Positions 17,160 through 25,756 of a stretch of DNA of 64,000 nt are shown piece by piece. The position numbers and the translations under genes were made by a program. The notes under the pieces were generated by a model that worked only from the letters and a program-made list of their open reading frames with translations, did no database searches and was not told the origin of the DNA. Every line of letters starts with the position of its first letter. Position 1 is the first letter of the stretch. Source of the stretch: DAIPKP01 sp964545875 (lineage in GTDB: Bacteria > Synergistota > Synergistia > Synergistales > Aminiphilaceae); contig CAZJHH010000003.1 of assembly GCA_964545875.1 (NCBI GenBank), forward strand, positions 305,605-369,604. Direction: 5' to 3'.

Positions 17160-17282
17160 TTTCCGGACGCTCTCCGGAAAGAAAGCCGAGCGATTCGGCC
17201 CGGAGTGTTTGCGGAAACGAAAAACTTCGGCCCTTTACGGGAGCTTTTCCGGACGTTCTTCCGGGGATTGTGCAAGCCCCGG
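17160..17282 (+). other. Intergenic region secF-recJ with two hairpins
   Basis: The 210-bp gap holds TTTCCGG/CCGGAAA (17160-17180, 7-nt loop) and CCGGGG/CCCCGG (17261-17282, 10-nt loop). Neither is followed by a T-run. I see no gene or clear promoter in the gap. Confidence 0.35.
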
Positions 17283-17325
17283 AACTGCGGTGTAGCCATC
17301 GAAGGATGGGTGTTTTTTTGAAGGA

Positions 17326-19008
17326 GTGTATTCCGGAACCGTGCTTTCCCCATTGACCTTTAAGGATCTGCATATATGGAACACCGATGACGCCGCTCTC
17401 TCCATAGCTCAGTCTCTGGGCTGCAGCAGCGTGGTAGCCACCCTCATGCGCATGCGGGGAGTGGAGGATCATCTCCAGGCCCGGGATTTTCTCCGCCCGG
17501 GCCTGGCGGACATTTGCAGCGCCTTTTTCCTGGGAGATCATGTGCCTTCGGGAAAGGACTTCTTGCAGCATCTGGGTCCGGAAAGCCGGGTGGTGGTGTA
17601 CGGGGATTACGATGTGGACGGCGTTACCGCCACGGCCTTGGCGGCGGAGCTGTGTCTCTTTCTCGGCGCTTCGGTGCGATACTTCATTCCCGATCGTCAC
17701 CGCCAGGGATACGGGCTTCACGAGGATATGGTGCGGCGCATAGCTCAGGCGGGATGCGATTTTCTCATCGTGGTGGATTGCGGCACCAAAAGCCGGGAGG
17801 CCAAGGAAGCCGCCCGGGAGGCGGGAGTGCCGGTTTTCGTCTTCGATCATCATCTTCCCGACGAAGAAGGCGGGGAGGAGGATCATTGGGGGCATCTCGT
17901 GAATCCGCATGTTTCCGGGGGCAATCTTGCCGCTCAGAGGCTCAGCGCTGCAGGAGTTCTGTGGGTCTGGATTCTCCAGAACGACCTTGTTCCCCTTTCC
18001 TGGCTGGCGGAACGGCTGGATCTCGTGGCCCTCTCCACCATCGCGGATTGCATGGAATTGGGGGTTCCCAACCGGACGCTGGTGCACGAGGGGCTCCAGG
18101 TACTCGGCCGAAGTCTTCGGCCGGGTATGCAGATTCTCAAGGAGAGCCTGGGATTGAACGAGGGATTCGTTACCGAAGAGGATGTGGCCATGCGCATCGC
18201 TCCGTGCATCAACGCCGCGGGGCGTCTGGATCTTGCGGAGATTGCGGTGAAGGTGCTCCTCTCGGAAGAGGGATATCCCGAGTGGGTAGATCGTCTGGTC
18301 TCTCTGAACCGGCAGAGGCAGAGCGTGTCGGCAAAAATTTTCGAAGAGGTTCTTTCTCCTGTTCAGGAAGGAAAGCGGGTTTTTCTTGATCCTAACTGGC
18401 CTCCGGGGGTTTTGAGCGGCGTGGCGAGCCGTATCTGCGCCCGGTTTTCCTGCCCCGTGGTTCTGGGGGCCCCCGTGGGCCCAGGCATTCGAGGAACCGT
18501 GCGCTTTCCCCGGGGAGGCGATGCGGTGGAGTTTCTCCAAAAGCGGGCGTCCCTCTTCACTGCCTGGGGAGGACATCCCTATGCAGCGGGGTTTTCCGTT
18601 CCCCGAGAGGTTTGGGAAACCTTGGCGGCGGAGATGGAGGAAGACCTCCGGAGCTTTGTCCCCGAAGAAGAAAAAATTCATGTCTGTTCCTGCCCTCCCG
18701 CGATTTTTTCTCTTCCCCTCTGGAATCAGATGACCCGGCTCGGTCCCTTCGGCAAGGGAAACCCTCACCCTCTCCTTTTCTGTGAACAGGAACCCCGTAT
18801 TTCTAAAAGGCGTTTCGGGGCAGAGGGAAAGCATCTCGCCTTCCTTCATGGAGATATGGAAATTATAGCCTGGAACGGCACGGCCTTTTTCGAACGTTAC
18901 GGATTCCCCTCGGGGGTGGTCTATCGTCCCAGGCTCAATCTCTGGAAGGGGCGTTCTCGGGTACAGCTTATTCTGGAGCATGCGATCTACGAAGAGGGTA
19001 TACTGTAG
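17326..19008 (+). CDS. recJ: Single-stranded-DNA-specific exonuclease RecJ
   Basis: A 560-residue 5'-3' exonuclease of the DHH/DHHA1 phosphoesterase superfamily, acting in RecF-pathway repair and mismatch repair. The DHH domain shows VYGDYDVDGVTATALAAELC, VVDCGTKS and the name-giving VFVFDHHLPDEE. The DHHA1 domain has the AWGGHPYAAGFSV nucleic-acid motif, and the C-terminal OB-like domain follows. The start is uncertain: GTG 17326 overlaps the only SD (AAGGAG, 17321-17326), while the next in-frame GTG at 17341 is 14 nt away. Both give a normal-length protein. Confidence 0.93.
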   Translation: MYSGTVLSPLTFKDLHIWNTDDAALSIAQSLGCSSVVATLMRMRGVEDHLQARDFLRPGLADICSAFFLGDHVPSGKDFLQHLGPESRVVVYGDYDVDGVTATALAAELCLFLGASVRYFIPDRHRQGYGLHEDMVRRIAQAGCDFLIVVDCGTKSREAKEAAREAGVPVFVFDHHLPDEEGGEEDHWGHLVNPHVSGGNLAAQRLSAAGVLWVWILQNDLVPLSWLAERLDLVALSTIADCMELGVPNRTLVHEGLQVLGRSLRPGMQILKESLGLNEGFVTEEDVAMRIAPCINAAGRLDLAEIAVKVLLSEEGYPEWVDRLVSLNRQRQSVSAKIFEEVLSPVQEGKRVFLDPNWPPGVLSGVASRICARFSCPVVLGAPVGPGIRGTVRFPRGGDAVEFLQKRASLFTAWGGHPYAAGFSVPREVWETLAAEMEEDLRSFVPEEEKIHVCSCPPAIFSLPLWNQMTRLGPFGKGNPHPLLFCEQEPRISKRRFGAEGKHLAFLHGDMEIIAWNGTAFFERYGFPSGVVYRPRLNLWKGRSRVQLILEHAIYEEGIL

Positions 19009-19020
19009 AAAGAATCTCTC

Positions 19021-19036
19021 CGGGGGGTTCCCCCCG
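19021..19036 (+). terminator. GC hairpin after recJ
   Basis: CGGGGGG-TT-CCCCCCG begins 12 bp after the recJ stop codon. It is stable, but only AGTTTGATAG follows, so its role as a terminator is uncertain. The remaining ~120 bp before the RSH gene holds nothing I can identify. Confidence 0.4.
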
Positions 19037-19161
19037 AGTTTGATAGCCCGGTTTTTCCACGAGCCGCCTTCTGAGAGATTCGAGGGTGTGCATGGGCGTA
19101 TTCCGGGATACGTGAGTTTTCTCGGTGAGCTTCTGGAATTCCTGCGAAAGAAAGGTGCAGC

Positions 19162-21471
19162 ATGCCGGAAAAGAAAAAAATCCAGAAAAAGGCCGAAGAG
19201 CCCAAATTGACCGCCCCGGTGGAGGAGCGCAGCCAGGGCAAGAGAGACGTGCGTATTCTCGGAGACAGCTTTATCGGAAGGATCGATCCTCTCCAGAGAG
19301 TGAGTGCGGTTCGCATGGGCTGGCAGGATCTCTGGCGTAAGGTCTCTTCGTATCTTTCCAGGGATGAGCTCATTCTCCTGGGAGAAAGTTTCGTCTTTTC
19401 CTCGGGGGCCCATGGCGAGCAGGTACGTCAATCCGGAGAGCCCTATATCGTACACCCTCTTTCGGTGGCAGCGGTACTGGCGGATATGGGGCTGGACGTG
19501 GAAACCCTCATGGCCTCGCTGCTGCACGATGTCCTGGAGGATACGTCTCTCAAAGAGGAGGAACTTGCGGGGCGTTTCGGCAAGGATGTGGCCTTTCTTG
19601 TCAATGGAGTGACCAAGCTCGGGCGAATCCACTTTCAGACCCTCGAAGATTATCAGGCGGAAAATTTACGGAAGATGTTCCTGGTGATGGCGAAGGATAT
19701 CCGGGTGGTACTCATCAAGCTCGCGGACCGTTTGCACAATATGCGCACCCTCCGGGTGCTCCCTCGGGAGAAACAGGTCCGCATCGCCCGGGAGACTCAG
19801 GAGATCTACGCTCCCCTGGCGCACCGCCTGGGAATCTACCATATCAAACGGGAGCTCGAAGATCTTTCGTACCGCACCCTCGATCCCGATACCTACTACG
19901 AAATCCGTCGCCGGGTAAAAAAGAAGCTCCCCGAACGGGAGGCCATCGTCAAGAAGGCCATCGACATCCTTCAAAAAGAAATTTCCGGAGCGGGGATACA
20001 GCTCAACATTACCGGCCGGGCAAAACATTTCTACAGCATCTACGAAAAAATGTGCCGTAAGAATCTTTCGGTGGATCAGCTCTACGATCTTCTGGCGGTG
20101 CGGGTTATCGTAGATACCGTGGTGGAATGTTATACCGTGCTCGGTATCGTGCACACTCTCTGGAAACCCATTCCCGGGCAGTTCGACGACTACATCGCGA
20201 ATCCCAAGAACAACATGTATCAATCTCTGCACACCACCGTGGTGGGCCCCAGCGCGGAGCCTCTGGAGGTGCAGATACGAACGTGGGAGATGCACGAACT
20301 GGCGGAATACGGTGTGGCGGCCCACTGGCGGTACAAGGAAAAGAGAGAGGGCACCGTAGATTCTCTGGATCAGAAACTCGTCTGGATCCGTCAGGCTTTG
20401 GAGGAACAGGGCGAAGACGCCCAGCCCACGGATTTTCTGGAGCATCTCAAGGAAGATGTGCTTACCTCGGAGGTCTTCGTTTTTACCCCCAAGGGAGACG
20501 TGATCAACCTTCCCCACGGATCGACCCCCATCGACTTCGCCTACACCGTACACACCGAAGTGGGGCATAAATGTGTGGGAGCCATGATCAACGGACGTAT
20601 CGTTCCCATCGACTATACCCTTCAGAACGGTGATATCGTGCGGGTTCACACCTCTCCCCAGGGACATCCCTCCCGGGATTGGCTCAAGATCGCCCGGAGC
20701 AACCGGGCCCGTTCCAAGATCCGCTCCTGGTTCCGGCAGCAGGAGAAGGCGGTACGGGAAAAGAACCACCTTCGAGGGCAGGAGATCCTGGAAAAGGAAA
20801 TCCGCCGGCGTTTGGGAGATCCTCTCTGGAATGCCGAACGAGGAGAGGCTCTTCTGAATCGGAGTGCCAAGAGCCTTGGCCATCCAAGCTGGGAAGAGCT
20901 TGTCACCGAAGTGGGGGCGGGCAGCCAGAACTCTTCCAAGGTGGCTGCCCGGGTGGTGCAGCATATCCGGGAAAAGGAAGGGGCGGGGAATGCGCCTCTT
21001 CCCCTTCTCGAGGAAGCTCCCAAGGATCGTAAGGGAGATTCGGAGATCGTCGTGGAGGGGGCCGAGGGAGTTCTCGTGGGCCTTGCAAACTGTTGCGCTC
21101 CCATCCCCGGAGATCTTCTGGCGGGATTGGTTACCAAAAGTCGCGGTATTATGGTTCATCGAGAGGACTGTCCTAACGTGCGCTCCTTTCCGGAGGATCG
21201 TAGAATAGACGTGTCCTGGGGAAACCGGGTAAGCTCTCATTACAATACCCGCCTCAAGGTGGAGGGAGTGGATCGCCCGGGACTTTTCGGAGACGTTTCC
21301 CAAGGAGTGAATGCCTCCGAGGCTTCTCTGGTGGGAGTCAAGGCGGCCATACGGGGAAGAAATCAGGCGATGATGACCCTGGAAATTCAAGTGCGTGACA
21401 TCGAGCATCTTTATAAGGTGATGGCCATGCTCAACGCTCTTCCGGGGATTCAAAGAGTTTTTCGGGGGTGA
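19162..21471 (+). CDS. rel: Bifunctional (p)ppGpp synthetase/hydrolase, RelA/SpoT homologue
   Basis: A 769-residue long-form RSH protein controlling the stringent response. After a basic ~45-residue tail comes the HD hydrolase domain with an intact metal site (YIVHPLSV, LLHDVLEDT, ADRLHNMRTL). The synthetase domain follows (GRAKHFYSIYEKM, YQSLHTTVVG, EVQIRTWEMHELAEYGVAAHW), then TGS (VFVFTPKGDVINLP) and a C-terminal ACT domain (RPGLFGDVSQGVNA). The loop usually read as RFKD in bifunctional enzymes or EFDD in RelA is QFDD here, RelA-like, although the hydrolase residues are all present. ATG 19162 is preceded by AAAGG. dtd begins 4 bp after its stop, as in many bacteria. Confidence 0.95.
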   Translation: MPEKKKIQKKAEEPKLTAPVEERSQGKRDVRILGDSFIGRIDPLQRVSAVRMGWQDLWRKVSSYLSRDELILLGESFVFSSGAHGEQVRQSGEPYIVHPLSVAAVLADMGLDVETLMASLLHDVLEDTSLKEEELAGRFGKDVAFLVNGVTKLGRIHFQTLEDYQAENLRKMFLVMAKDIRVVLIKLADRLHNMRTLRVLPREKQVRIARETQEIYAPLAHRLGIYHIKRELEDLSYRTLDPDTYYEIRRRVKKKLPEREAIVKKAIDILQKEISGAGIQLNITGRAKHFYSIYEKMCRKNLSVDQLYDLLAVRVIVDTVVECYTVLGIVHTLWKPIPGQFDDYIANPKNNMYQSLHTTVVGPSAEPLEVQIRTWEMHELAEYGVAAHWRYKEKREGTVDSLDQKLVWIRQALEEQGEDAQPTDFLEHLKEDVLTSEVFVFTPKGDVINLPHGSTPIDFAYTVHTEVGHKCVGAMINGRIVPIDYTLQNGDIVRVHTSPQGHPSRDWLKIARSNRARSKIRSWFRQQEKAVREKNHLRGQEILEKEIRRRLGDPLWNAERGEALLNRSAKSLGHPSWEELVTEVGAGSQNSSKVAARVVQHIREKEGAGNAPLPLLEEAPKDRKGDSEIVVEGAEGVLVGLANCCAPIPGDLLAGLVTKSRGIMVHREDCPNVRSFPEDRRIDVSWGNRVSSHYNTRLKVEGVDRPGLFGDVSQGVNASEASLVGVKAAIRGRNQAMMTLEIQVRDIEHLYKVMAMLNALPGIQRVFRG

Positions 21472-21475
21472 CCTA

Positions 21476-21931
21476 ATGCGGGCAGTGGTACAGCGGGTGC
21501 GGTATGCCAAGGTTACGGTGGAGGGCGCTCTCCGGGGAGCGGTGGAAGAGGGATTCTGCGTTCTTCTCGGAGTTACCCATGGGGATACCTCCGAGGATGC
21601 CCGGTGGCTTGCGGAAAAAATAGCCCATCTTCGGGTATTTTCCGACGATCAGGGGAAGATGAATCGCTCTCTTCTCGATATTCAGGGAGGGGTGCTCGTG
21701 ATCTCCCAGTTCACCCTTTACGGAGATTGCCGCAAGGGACGGCGTCCCTCCTTCGTGGAAGCTGCGCCTCCCGAGGAGGCGGAAAGGCTTTACGAAGAGT
21801 TCGTGGCGAACCTTCGTAATTGCAATGTCCCCGTGGAAACCGGGTCTTTTGGGGCTGAAATGGACGTGTCCTTGTGCAATAATGGACCTGTTACCCTTAT
21901 TATAGAAACTTCTGGAGGCTGTGGCATATGA
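21476..21931 (+). CDS. dtd: D-aminoacyl-tRNA deacylase
   Basis: A 151-residue enzyme that removes D-amino acids and glycine mischarged onto tRNA. The family hallmarks are present: VVQRVRYAKVTV at the N-terminus, the active-site SQFTLYGDCRKGRRPSF, and NNGPVTLIIET near the C-terminus, which provides the cross-subunit Gly-cisPro motif (here NGP). Length is typical. It starts 4 bp after the RSH gene and overlaps the next gene by ATGA, so the three are translationally coupled. Confidence 0.96.
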   Translation: MRAVVQRVRYAKVTVEGALRGAVEEGFCVLLGVTHGDTSEDARWLAEKIAHLRVFSDDQGKMNRSLLDIQGGVLVISQFTLYGDCRKGRRPSFVEAAPPEEAERLYEEFVANLRNCNVPVETGSFGAEMDVSLCNNGPVTLIIETSGGCGI

Positions 21932-22557
21932 ATATCCGTCGTTTTCCTCTTGGTGCCCTGTGGACCAATGCGTATCTTTTCTGGGATGCCGAAGGCAAGG
22001 CCTTTTTCGTGGATCCCGGCGGGGATCCTCGGGAACCCCTGGACTTCATAAAGGAAAAGGGGCTTCTTCTCGAACGAATTCTCCTTACCCATGGACATGC
22101 GGACCACATGTTCGGACTGGAGACTCTGCGGACCGAAACGGGAGCTTCCGTGGCGGTGCACGAGGAGGATGCGTTCATGCTCGGACATCCGGAGCATAAT
22201 CTCTCTCAGTTCATGGGAAATCCTTGCAGTGCGGAGACTGCGGAAGTTCTCCTTTCCGAAGGAGATGCCTTTTCCGTGGGAACCATGCAAATACGGGTTC
22301 TTCACACTCCGGGACATACTCCCGGAAGCTGTGTTTTTTACGTGATTCAGGGGGAGGAAACCGCCCTTCTTTCGGGGGATACCCTCTTCGCCCAGAGTGT
22401 GGGGCGTACGGATCTTCCCGGAGGGAGCGGTGCCGCTCTGGAGCATTCGCTTCTTCGCTTTACGGATTTTCCCGAAACTCTGCGGATATTGCCGGGGCAC
22501 GGCCCCGAAACGACCATCGGGGAAGAAAAGAAACACAATCCCTATTGGCCTCGTTAA
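21928..22557 (+). CDS. MBL-fold metallo-hydrolase (GloB-like)
   Basis: A 209-residue metallo-beta-lactamase fold protein. The metal-binding motif THGHADHMFG is followed by a spaced His in HTPGHTPGSC, the bridging Asp in LLSGDTLFAQSVGRTDLPGG, and a last His in LPGHGPET. This short form resembles hydroxyacylglutathione hydrolase-like proteins that lack the substrate-binding C-terminal domain of true glyoxalase II, so thioester hydrolysis is plausible but the substrate is unknown. The dtd-MBL pairing downstream of rel recurs in many bacteria. Confidence 0.85.
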   Translation: MNIRRFPLGALWTNAYLFWDAEGKAFFVDPGGDPREPLDFIKEKGLLLERILLTHGHADHMFGLETLRTETGASVAVHEEDAFMLGHPEHNLSQFMGNPCSAETAEVLLSEGDAFSVGTMQIRVLHTPGHTPGSCVFYVIQGEETALLSGDTLFAQSVGRTDLPGGSGAALEHSLLRFTDFPETLRILPGHGPETTIGEEKKHNPYWPR

Positions 22558-22566
22558 GGGGTTGCC

Positions 22567-23238
22567 GTGCGGTGCTCCTCACTTCCTGAAAGAGAACGTC
22601 CCCGGGAACGGCTTTTTCGCCTGGGGCCTGAGTCCCTGGGGCTCCCGGAACTTCTCGCCATCCTTCTCCGAACCGGCACGAAAGAACGGGACGTTCTTGA
22701 GTTAAGCGGTTTTATGGTGGAGCAGTTCGGGGGACTTCCCGGGCTCCTTCGGGCTCATCCCGGAGAGTTTCTCGGTATTTCCGGCTGTGGGGAAGCCAAG
22801 GCGGCACTTCTTGCGGCGGCTCTGGAAATTGCCCGGCGGGCGATGGCGGAGCTTTCCTCTTCTTCCGTTGCCGCGGAATCCTGGGAGGATCGCATAGCAT
22901 CCCTTGCCCGGGGTGTCCGCTACGAAGAGCGGGAGTTTCTCTGGGCGCTCTTTCTGGACGGAGCGGAACGGATTCTCGGAGAAGATCGCCTTTCCTACGG
23001 AGGACTCGAAGGAGCATCTCTCGATGTTCCTCTCTTTCTTCGGAAGGCGGTGCGTCTTGGGGCGGAGGACGTGGTGCTCCTGCACAACCACCCCCGGGGA
23101 ACTACGGAACCGAGCCGGGAGGACATGGAGCTTACCAAATATGTGAAGGAACGACTTCAGGTGCTGGGAATGCGCTTGAAGGCTCATTATATCCTGGGGA
23201 ACGGAAACTATGAACGTATCAAACGGCTTGAGGCATAA
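22567..23238 (+). CDS. radC: RadC family JAB-domain protein
   Basis: A 223-residue protein with an N-terminal helix-hairpin-helix-like part (LGLPELLAILLRTGT, LLRAHPGEFLGISGCGEAKAALL) and a C-terminal JAB/MPN metalloprotease-like domain. The JAMM signature is intact: LLHNHPRGTTEPSREDMELT. RadC was named from a repair phenotype that was later assigned to another gene, so its true role is unknown. It starts at GTG 22567, 9 bp after the MBL gene, with AAGGGG upstream. Confidence 0.92.
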   Translation: MRCSSLPERERPRERLFRLGPESLGLPELLAILLRTGTKERDVLELSGFMVEQFGGLPGLLRAHPGEFLGISGCGEAKAALLAAALEIARRAMAELSSSSVAAESWEDRIASLARGVRYEEREFLWALFLDGAERILGEDRLSYGGLEGASLDVPLFLRKAVRLGAEDVVLLHNHPRGTTEPSREDMELTKYVKERLQVLGMRLKAHYILGNGNYERIKRLEA

Positions 23239-23258
23239 AGAGAGGGTGGGGGAAAAGC

Positions 23259-24317
23259 GTGTTCAGGTGGATTAGCGGACTTTTCTGCCGGGATGTGGGC
23301 ATTGATCTCGGCACGGCAAACGTGGTGATCTACGTCAAGGGCCAGGGAATCGTAGGAAATGAACCCTCGGTGGTGGCGTTGAAGAGAATGGGCCAGAAGG
23401 GAAACGAGAAGATCATCGCCGTGGGAGCTTCCGCCAAGGCCATGATAGGAAAAACCCCTCACGGAGTGGAAACGGTGCGTCCTCTTCAGCATGGAGTCAT
23501 TGCGGACTATGACATGACCGAGGCCATGATTTCGCACTTTCTTACGGTGGCTAACGGGGGACGGAGCTTTTTCGCCCACCCCCGGGTGGTTATCTGCGTT
23601 CCCGCATGCGTTACCGAGGTGGAGCGCCGGGCGGTGATCGACGCCACTCTCGGAGCGGGAGCTCGGGAGGCCTACGTGGTGGAAGAGCCCGTGGCGGCTG
23701 CCATCGGGGCGGGGCTGCCCATAGCGGAGCCCCGGGGCAATATGGTGGTGGACATCGGGGGGGGCACCAGTGAGGTGGCGGTGCTTTCTCTGGGAGGTAT
23801 CGTGGTGCACGAGGCCCTCCGTTCCGCGGGGGATGAAATGGATCAGGCCATTATCGCCATGCTCCGTCAAAACTATACTCTCCATGTGGGGGAAGTCACT
23901 GCGGAGGAGATCAAACTCTGCATCGGTTCCGCCATGCCCTACGATGGAGAAGAGGAAGAAATGGAAGTCAAGGGAAGAGATCTTATGGATGGTCTTCCCA
24001 AGGCGGTGCGTATCCGGGCCGCAGAGGTTCGGGACGCCCTGAATCCCAGCGTCTCCAGAATAGAGGACATGATCCGGGATTCTCTGGAGGAAACTCCTCC
24101 CGAGCTGGCCCGGGATATTGTGGACCAGGGACTGGTTCTTACCGGCGGAGGTGCTTTGCTGCGAGGTCTTTCCTCGTATCTTCAGGAAAACCTGAAGGTG
24201 CCGGTGATCACTGCGGAAAAACCCCTCTTTTCCGTGGCCCTGGGGGTGGGGAAAATTCTCGAGGATATCGATGCCATGAAAAAGGTGCTCATTTCCGTAG
24301 ATAAGGGAATGCAGTAG
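23259..24317 (+). CDS. mreB: Rod shape-determining protein MreB
   Basis: A 352-residue actin-like protein that organises elongation-phase wall synthesis under the membrane. ATP-binding motifs are visible: phosphate 1 DVGIDLGTANVVIYVKGQG, phosphate 2 MVVDIGGGTSEVAVLSLGG, and the adenosine loop LTGGGALLRGL. The connecting segment VEEPVAAAIGAGLPI is standard. The short amphipathic N-terminus MFRWISGLF fits membrane attachment. Start GTG 23259 follows GGTGGGGGAAAAGC. It heads the cluster mreB-mreC-mreD-mrdA-minCDE-rodA. Confidence 0.95.
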   Translation: MFRWISGLFCRDVGIDLGTANVVIYVKGQGIVGNEPSVVALKRMGQKGNEKIIAVGASAKAMIGKTPHGVETVRPLQHGVIADYDMTEAMISHFLTVANGGRSFFAHPRVVICVPACVTEVERRAVIDATLGAGAREAYVVEEPVAAAIGAGLPIAEPRGNMVVDIGGGTSEVAVLSLGGIVVHEALRSAGDEMDQAIIAMLRQNYTLHVGEVTAEEIKLCIGSAMPYDGEEEEMEVKGRDLMDGLPKAVRIRAAEVRDALNPSVSRIEDMIRDSLEETPPELARDIVDQGLVLTGGGALLRGLSSYLQENLKVPVITAEKPLFSVALGVGKILEDIDAMKKVLISVDKGMQ

Positions 24318-24408
24318 TTTCATGGGTAGATTTGCGGAAATCCGGGGAAGGATTGCGGCATGATCTCTCGGCGGGGCAGAAAAAACATATCTCCGGTTCG
24401 CTTTTTCC

Positions 24409-25197
24409 ATGCCAAGACGATCTCGTGAAATAGAGAACCCCTGGATTCATGGGGGACTGGCGGTGGTTGTGGCGTGCCTTCTTCTGATCCTCTCTTTTCA
24501 CCTTACGTTTATGCGGTATATGGTGGATGGAGTGGGGCTCGTTCTTCGTGTCCCCGAATATCCCGCCCTTTATCTTCGGGCCAAAACCATGGCCCTCTTC
24601 CGCTGGATCGATGCGGGGGAGGAAATGCGGCACCGGATCAACGCCCTCGAAAAGGAGAACCTTCTGCTGCGTACCACTCTCGCCAGGAGTTCTCTTCTCG
24701 AAGAGGATCTTCCCTCTTCGCCCTCCCTTCTTTCTGCGAAGGTGCTCCTGCGCCATCCCGCATACTGGTGGGACGAGATAAAAATTGATGCGGGATCTTC
24801 CCGAGGAGTCCAGCCCGGAGCTCCCGTTCTCTTTCGGGGATATCTGATAGGAAGGGTGCAGCGAGTCTCTTCCTTCGATGCCTGGATTCGCCTTATCACA
24901 TCGAAAAGCTTTTCCATTCCTGCGGCGGTGGAGGATACCCGGGATCTCGGGGTGCTTACCGGGAGCGGGGAGGGAGAAATCCTTCTCCGATACGTTCCGG
25001 AGGAACGCTCGCTACCTTTAGGATCTTCAGTGATCACTGCTCTTCTCGACGAAGATTTTCCCCCGGGCATTCCCATCGGGATTCTTGCCGACAAGGGAGC
25101 CGCCGCCTTTGGAGGATTTCGCTCCTATACGGTGCGTTCCGGGGTTCCTCTCTCCAAACTTTATTCGGTGCAGGTTATGATTAGAGACCGAGAGTAG
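24409..25197 (+). CDS. mreC: Rod shape-determining protein MreC
   Basis: A 262-residue membrane-anchored periplasmic protein. One transmembrane helix (residues ~14-35) is followed by a coiled coil (EEMRHRINALEKENLLLRTTL) and the two beta-barrel domains containing DEIKIDAGSSRGVQPGAPVL and the paired VLTGSGEGEILLRYV. MreC links MreB to PBP2 and RodA. The start is the only in-frame ATG after the upstream stop at 24361. It has a poor SD, so expression may depend on coupling to mreB. The N-terminal cytoplasmic part is short. Confidence 0.9.
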   Translation: MPRRSREIENPWIHGGLAVVVACLLLILSFHLTFMRYMVDGVGLVLRVPEYPALYLRAKTMALFRWIDAGEEMRHRINALEKENLLLRTTLARSSLLEEDLPSSPSLLSAKVLLRHPAYWWDEIKIDAGSSRGVQPGAPVLFRGYLIGRVQRVSSFDAWIRLITSKSFSIPAAVEDTRDLGVLTGSGEGEILLRYVPEERSLPLGSSVITALLDEDFPPGIPIGILADKGAAAFGGFRSYTVRSGVPLSKLYSVQVMIRDRE

Positions 25198-25291
25198 AGA
25201 GAGTGTCCGGGGAACAGGAAAAAGCTTTCAATTGCTCTTCCCCGGCGATGGCAAAAAGCGACCGCTGCTCTGTACAAGGAGGTGCTCTTCC

Positions 25292-25756
25292 GTGAAATGG
25301 TGCTTTCTCTTGTGGTATTTTCAGGATCTTCTCCAGATTTTCGGGGAGGGTTACCTCTATGCACCGGAACTTTTCCTGGCGGCGGTACTCCTCCTCATGT
25401 CTTCGGGGAACTACGATCATCCCGGGCTTATCTGGTTCAGCTTTCTCGGAGGGGTTCTCTGGGATGCCCGATGGACCGGCCTTATCGGTATGACTGCGGG
25501 AACCTATGCGGTGCTTACCACCTTTTTTAGTTTTCTCTGGAGCTCCATGCCCGATACGGGGAGAAACAAGCTTGCCTTTTTCGCCTTTCTCGGCGGAGCT
25601 CATGTAGCTGTGGGCATGGTGCGCTGCCTTCTCGTGATGTCTCTCCAGGATATGAGCTGGATTTTCTTTCTCCGGCAGCAGATCCTGGGAATTCCTCTCA
25701 TGTACATGATTACTCGAATGGCCTTCCCTAGGGAGGGAATGTACGGTGCCCCATAA
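25292..25756 (+). CDS. mreD: Rod shape-determining protein MreD
   Basis: A 154-residue polytopic membrane protein with about five hydrophobic segments (for example around APELFLAAVLLLM, HPGLIWFSFLGGVLWDA and KLAFFAFLGGAHVAVG). MreD sequences are poorly conserved; the assignment rests on size, hydrophobicity, the WDARWTGLIGM segment and its place between mreC and the PBP2 gene. GTG 25292 is chosen because AAGGAGG (25276-25282) is 9 nt upstream. It overlaps mrdA by 11 bp. Confidence 0.85.
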   Translation: MKWCFLLWYFQDLLQIFGEGYLYAPELFLAAVLLLMSSGNYDHPGLIWFSFLGGVLWDARWTGLIGMTAGTYAVLTTFFSFLWSSMPDTGRNKLAFFAFLGGAHVAVGMVRCLLVMSLQDMSWIFFLRQQILGIPLMYMITRMAFPREGMYGAP

